From Lithospermum erythrorhizon (Eukaryota; Streptophyta; Magnoliopsida; Boraginales; Boraginaceae): a DNA stretch of 64,000 bases. Position 1 is the first letter of the stretch, and each line of letters opens with the position of its first letter. Shown here piece after piece: positions 60,931 through 64,000 of the stretch. Under the pieces are notes generated by a model. That model did no database searches. It saw only the letters and a list, made by a program, of their open reading frames with translations, and was not told the origin of the DNA. The DNA is taken from contig JADFUC010000586.1 of the NCBI GenBank assembly GCA_019722365.1, positions 1,054,001-1,118,000 of the forward strand, read 5' to 3'. The translations under genes and the position numbers were made by a program.

Positions 60931-61343
60931 AGAATTTTACACATAATCTCCTTTTAATTAGTCAGTCAATTTAAAGGCACTACATTTATTTAAGCATCAG
61001 AATCGTGCCTTTAATATTTTTAACTTCTTTAAGATATCACATATCACCATCATTTACTTTATTCTCACCTACACATTGATCATTTAATTTATTTATTGAA
61101 ACTACAAATTTAGATAATAGAAATGAAGAGAACAAATCCCATGAAAATTTAATACATATAACAAATTGTATATTTAATAGGGATAGAAAAGAAAAAATAG
61201 GTTCAAAGTTGTATTGAATTGTAGAATGACAAGTATTAATAACCAAAATATATAAGGTAGGATGACAAGTAAATAAGGGAGTAGGTCTTAATATATGTGC
61301 AAAAATTAACTATTTCTAACAAAGATGGTGATTGTAGACTATC

Positions 61344-61500
61344 TAGGCCTCTAAACGAGCCGACCAACACACGATAGGTTTCGGGCCGTCTGCTCAACCG
61401 AACATAAGATTCGGCTCGCCCGAAATGGTCAAGCCTAACTTTTGAGGTTCGGATTCGAGTTCGGTGGTCCGAGCCGAACATCGCTCAACGGTTCACTTGC
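61344..61500. repeat. GC-rich patch resembling hAT-derived ends
   Basis: CTAGGCCTCTAAACGAGCCG followed by repeated TTCGG/CCGAA words resembles a common plant hAT-derived repeat class. The second end cannot be placed. Confidence 0.25.
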
Positions 61501-61909
61501 ATTAAAAAAAAATCGAAATAAAAATAATATTTAATTGAAACAATTGTACCAAAAATCAAATGAAAATCCTAAAATCAAAACCTAATTGAAAATACTAATA
61601 ATTGAAAGAAAATCTAAATCAAATTTATAATTAGAAGGCCAAATCCAAATCACAATCAACTTCAATTAGGAATAGAAAAGCCTAAAATCAAAAGTGGGGG
61701 TGGTTATTTTAACTAAATCAAATCTTAATTACAAAATACATAACATGCAAAATTGAATTAAACCCAAATAAAATTATCAAACCAAAAAGAGATTTCACAT
61801 TATCGAGAGGTGATGGTTGAGTTATCTATGACTCTGAGGTGACTTGAGCATCGGGCATCCATATAGTCAGATTAGTAGGGATTAGCGACTCTCCTTCCTT
61901 GCAGATATG

Positions 61910-62312
61910 TGACGCTATTGGCCCTATACTACTAAGATAGTCATGGGTTTACCTATACTGCATAAGAAATGTACGACTCTCTTTTGATCGCTTAAGTTAC
62001 GTGCATTGCTCTGGTGGCCCCATACTACGGTATAACAGGCGGTTTGGCCTTATACTTCGGTATAAGAAATGTACAGTCTTTTGATCACTTCGCCGTGTGC
62101 ATTGTCGGCTGCCCTATACTACAGATAATACATGCGCTTTATACTTAGTGTATAAGAGCGGTGTGCCTTATACTAGTGTATAAGAGCGGTGTGCCTTGTA
62201 CTTAGTGTATGAGTGCGATGTGCCTTATACTTTGTGTATATGCGCGCGCCTTTATACTTTGTGTATAAGTGCGGTTTTGGCCTTATACTCGCGTATAAGC
62301 GAGGCGATTATT
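61910..62312. repeat. Minisatellite of small palindromes (CTTATACTTNGTGTATAAG)
   Basis: Around eight units of about 28 bp, each with a TTATACT...GTATAA inverted pair, run from about 62028 to 62312 (GTGTGCCTTATACTAGTGTATAAGAGCG-like). Before them, two longer copies of a roughly 110-bp unit start AAGAAATGTAC at 61964 and 62073 and end CCATACTAC or CCTATACTAC. Confidence 0.75.
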
Positions 62313-62450
62313 GATTAGTCCATTCCTCGCAGTGACGGATTGAGTATACGCCAAGATTAGAGGATGCTATACCGGTGTGGATAATGAGAGATAGCTTTAT
62401 GACTAGAGTTTTAGTCGTTGTCAGTCTATTGATTTCTTTATGAAATCAGG

Positions 62451-63114
62451 TGTCACGAACCTTCTATTATATCTTCATGTATTATTCTGCATTTCCGCTA
62501 ATTACGTCAGATGACCTTTTATAGTCCTCGATATAGCGTATTTTATTCATATATTTGACTATTATATTATCGATCGACTCGTCTGCATTGCAGTTTCTCA
62601 CCCCTCAAGGCTTCACTGCCTCGCTACACCCCTTTTTCAAGGCCGGGCAAGATTTCATTTGCGCTGTCGATGACTACGCTGAGCCAAGAGGTCGTTTGAG
62701 AGTTTTGTTCGAGTGGCTGGGGTGAGCACGGTGGCGAGGATCCTCACGCCCGATTTTTGATGTGTTGTCAACTCAAGCTTTTGATTGTTGTATTTTTCCT
62801 TTTGAAACTTTAGCCTTGGCTTCACGAAGCCAGTTATTTTTGTATTCGTGATACGCATTTATCATCACAGAAATTTTGCCTACATTACTTTATTTTCGGG
62901 GATATGTTGTATATATATATGGGTTTTGTCGCTTCGGGAGCATCACCGATGGATTATAAATTTTAAAAACCTGCTTGATTTGGGAAACTTAATTGTGATA
63001 ACATTTTGATGAAACTAATTGTATTTTTTAAACCGAGTCGCCCATCTGGCTTCGCGACTCGCGTTCGATTTTAATGACTCTCACTCAAGGCGGTCACCTG
63101 GGCGGGTCGCTACA
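62451..63114 (+). repeat. Possible gypsy LTR fragment
   Basis: It begins TGTCACGAACC and ends GGGCGGGTCGCTACA, with a TATATATATATGG promoter-like word near 62910. This layout resembles chromovirus LTRs. No target duplication and no adjacent pol are seen, so the call is tentative. The palindromic minisatellite lies just upstream. Confidence 0.3.
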
Positions 63115-64000
63115 AGACTTTAGTTGTCGTGGAGACCCGATTGTCCGCCTCACGGGTCATGCCTATTTGCGCCTTCGTGTCCCGCACGCTTCTTTCTCAA
63201 TCTTCAAGCTTCCAGTGCCTGTGCGCTCTTTCGAATCTTCAAGCCGTAAGGCTGTTTCCTTTGAATCTTCAAACCCGAAGTGGTGCTTCGTGTGGGGGGC
63301 TCACACCTATTTTCGAGTCTCGCCTCGCTGCCTCTCGCTAATTTTCTTCTTGTAACCTTCTCAGCCTTTTCCACCTTTCGCCTTGGGCTTCTGGACATGA
63401 ATGAGCCGCTTTCATAACGCAGTTATGCATTTTACGCCAGCCTAATTGATTTATCGATCCATTGCATGATCACCATTCGACCGCCGATTTTTTCGGAAAG
63501 ATGATTCCTGACTGCCGATATTTTTAAATAATATTAAAAATAATATTATTGAATTAAATGTTTGCCGCCTCCTTTTGGCCGCCCACTTTATTTTTCTAAG
63601 GGTAAATTTTACCCTAATTCCATCTTATTTTATTTCCACGCTATTTTTGTACTGCTTATTCATAAACTACTTTTATTTTGGTTTTTCCCCACTTATTATT
63701 ATTAAACCCCTTAAATTTAGGAAAGCCTATTCTAGATTTAAAATTAGATTTAATTAATGTTTAAACCCCATCAACCTAAAATTACAATATAGGGGCTCGA
63801 ATCCCTAAACCCTATCATTTTACATACTTTGAATAATTCGAAGGTCGAGTGAACCCAATCAACACGTCATCGTATGATCGGGTTGTGGATTACTCAAATT
63901 AATAACAATAAAAATAAATTTTATTAATTAAAATTAATTAATTTTCCACTGTCTGGACTAGAAGTATGTTGAGATAGAGTAATAATGAATCATACAACAT
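63115..64000. other. Probable decayed retroelement sequence to the window end
   Basis: GC-richer until about 63440, with three near-copies of CGAATCTTCAAGCC-like words at 63200-63280, then AT-rich. No gene or domain is recognised. Confidence 0.35.

Noticed and set aside
63790..63815. GGGGCTCGAATCCC as a tRNA T-arm
   Set aside because: No acceptor or D arm in the surrounding sequence.

Overview
This window is nuclear DNA of a flowering plant, almost certainly a eudicot. Three plant protein genes with plant-type splice sites sit in AT-rich, transposon-packed intergenic sequence. I see no rRNA, tRNA, CRISPR or bacterial-type features. Many Stowaway-type ends and repeated TACTCCGTA words fit a Caryophyllales-like genome, but that is only an impression.

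Layout. 259-2234 (+): 3' half of an AGD14-like ARF-GAP gene, whose ArfGAP domain lies outside the window to the left. 2575-18581: a Ty3/gypsy element of the Tat lineage (LTR, PBS, gag, protease, RT, RNase H, integrase, a long post-pol region, PPT, LTR) with target duplication CTTAT. Its left part, together with 1.1 kb of left flank, is present twice in tandem (2575-8191 and 8238-13928). 18582-23082: MITEs and a retroposon 3' end. 23083-25218 (-): an intronless leucine-rich-repeat extensin (LRX) gene. 28475-32890: a decayed minus-strand Tat element next to LTR-like repeats. 32891-38250: no gene recognised. 38250-41130: a dead minus-strand LINE carrying a nested insert. 43262-52676 (-): a nine-exon cytosolic aldehyde dehydrogenase gene (ALDH2C4-like); its 6.5 kb first intron holds a decayed Ty1/copia element. 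53238-64000: MITEs, two Mutator-like elements (one with about 700-bp terminal inverted repeats), LTR-like fragments and an array of small palindromes.

The genes are unrelated in function: ARF-GAP for vesicle traffic, LRX for the cell wall, ALDH for hydroxycinnamaldehyde or general aldehyde oxidation. There is no operon-like logic. The retroelement blocks are unusually full of small indels, so some apparent frame breaks, including ones in the three host genes, may be assembly or base-calling errors. I did not find a convincing new biological system. The most unusual items are the tandem element-plus-flank duplication, the long-TIR Mutator-like element, the palindromic minisatellite at 62 kb, and hidden-frame extensin motifs in the LRX gene.
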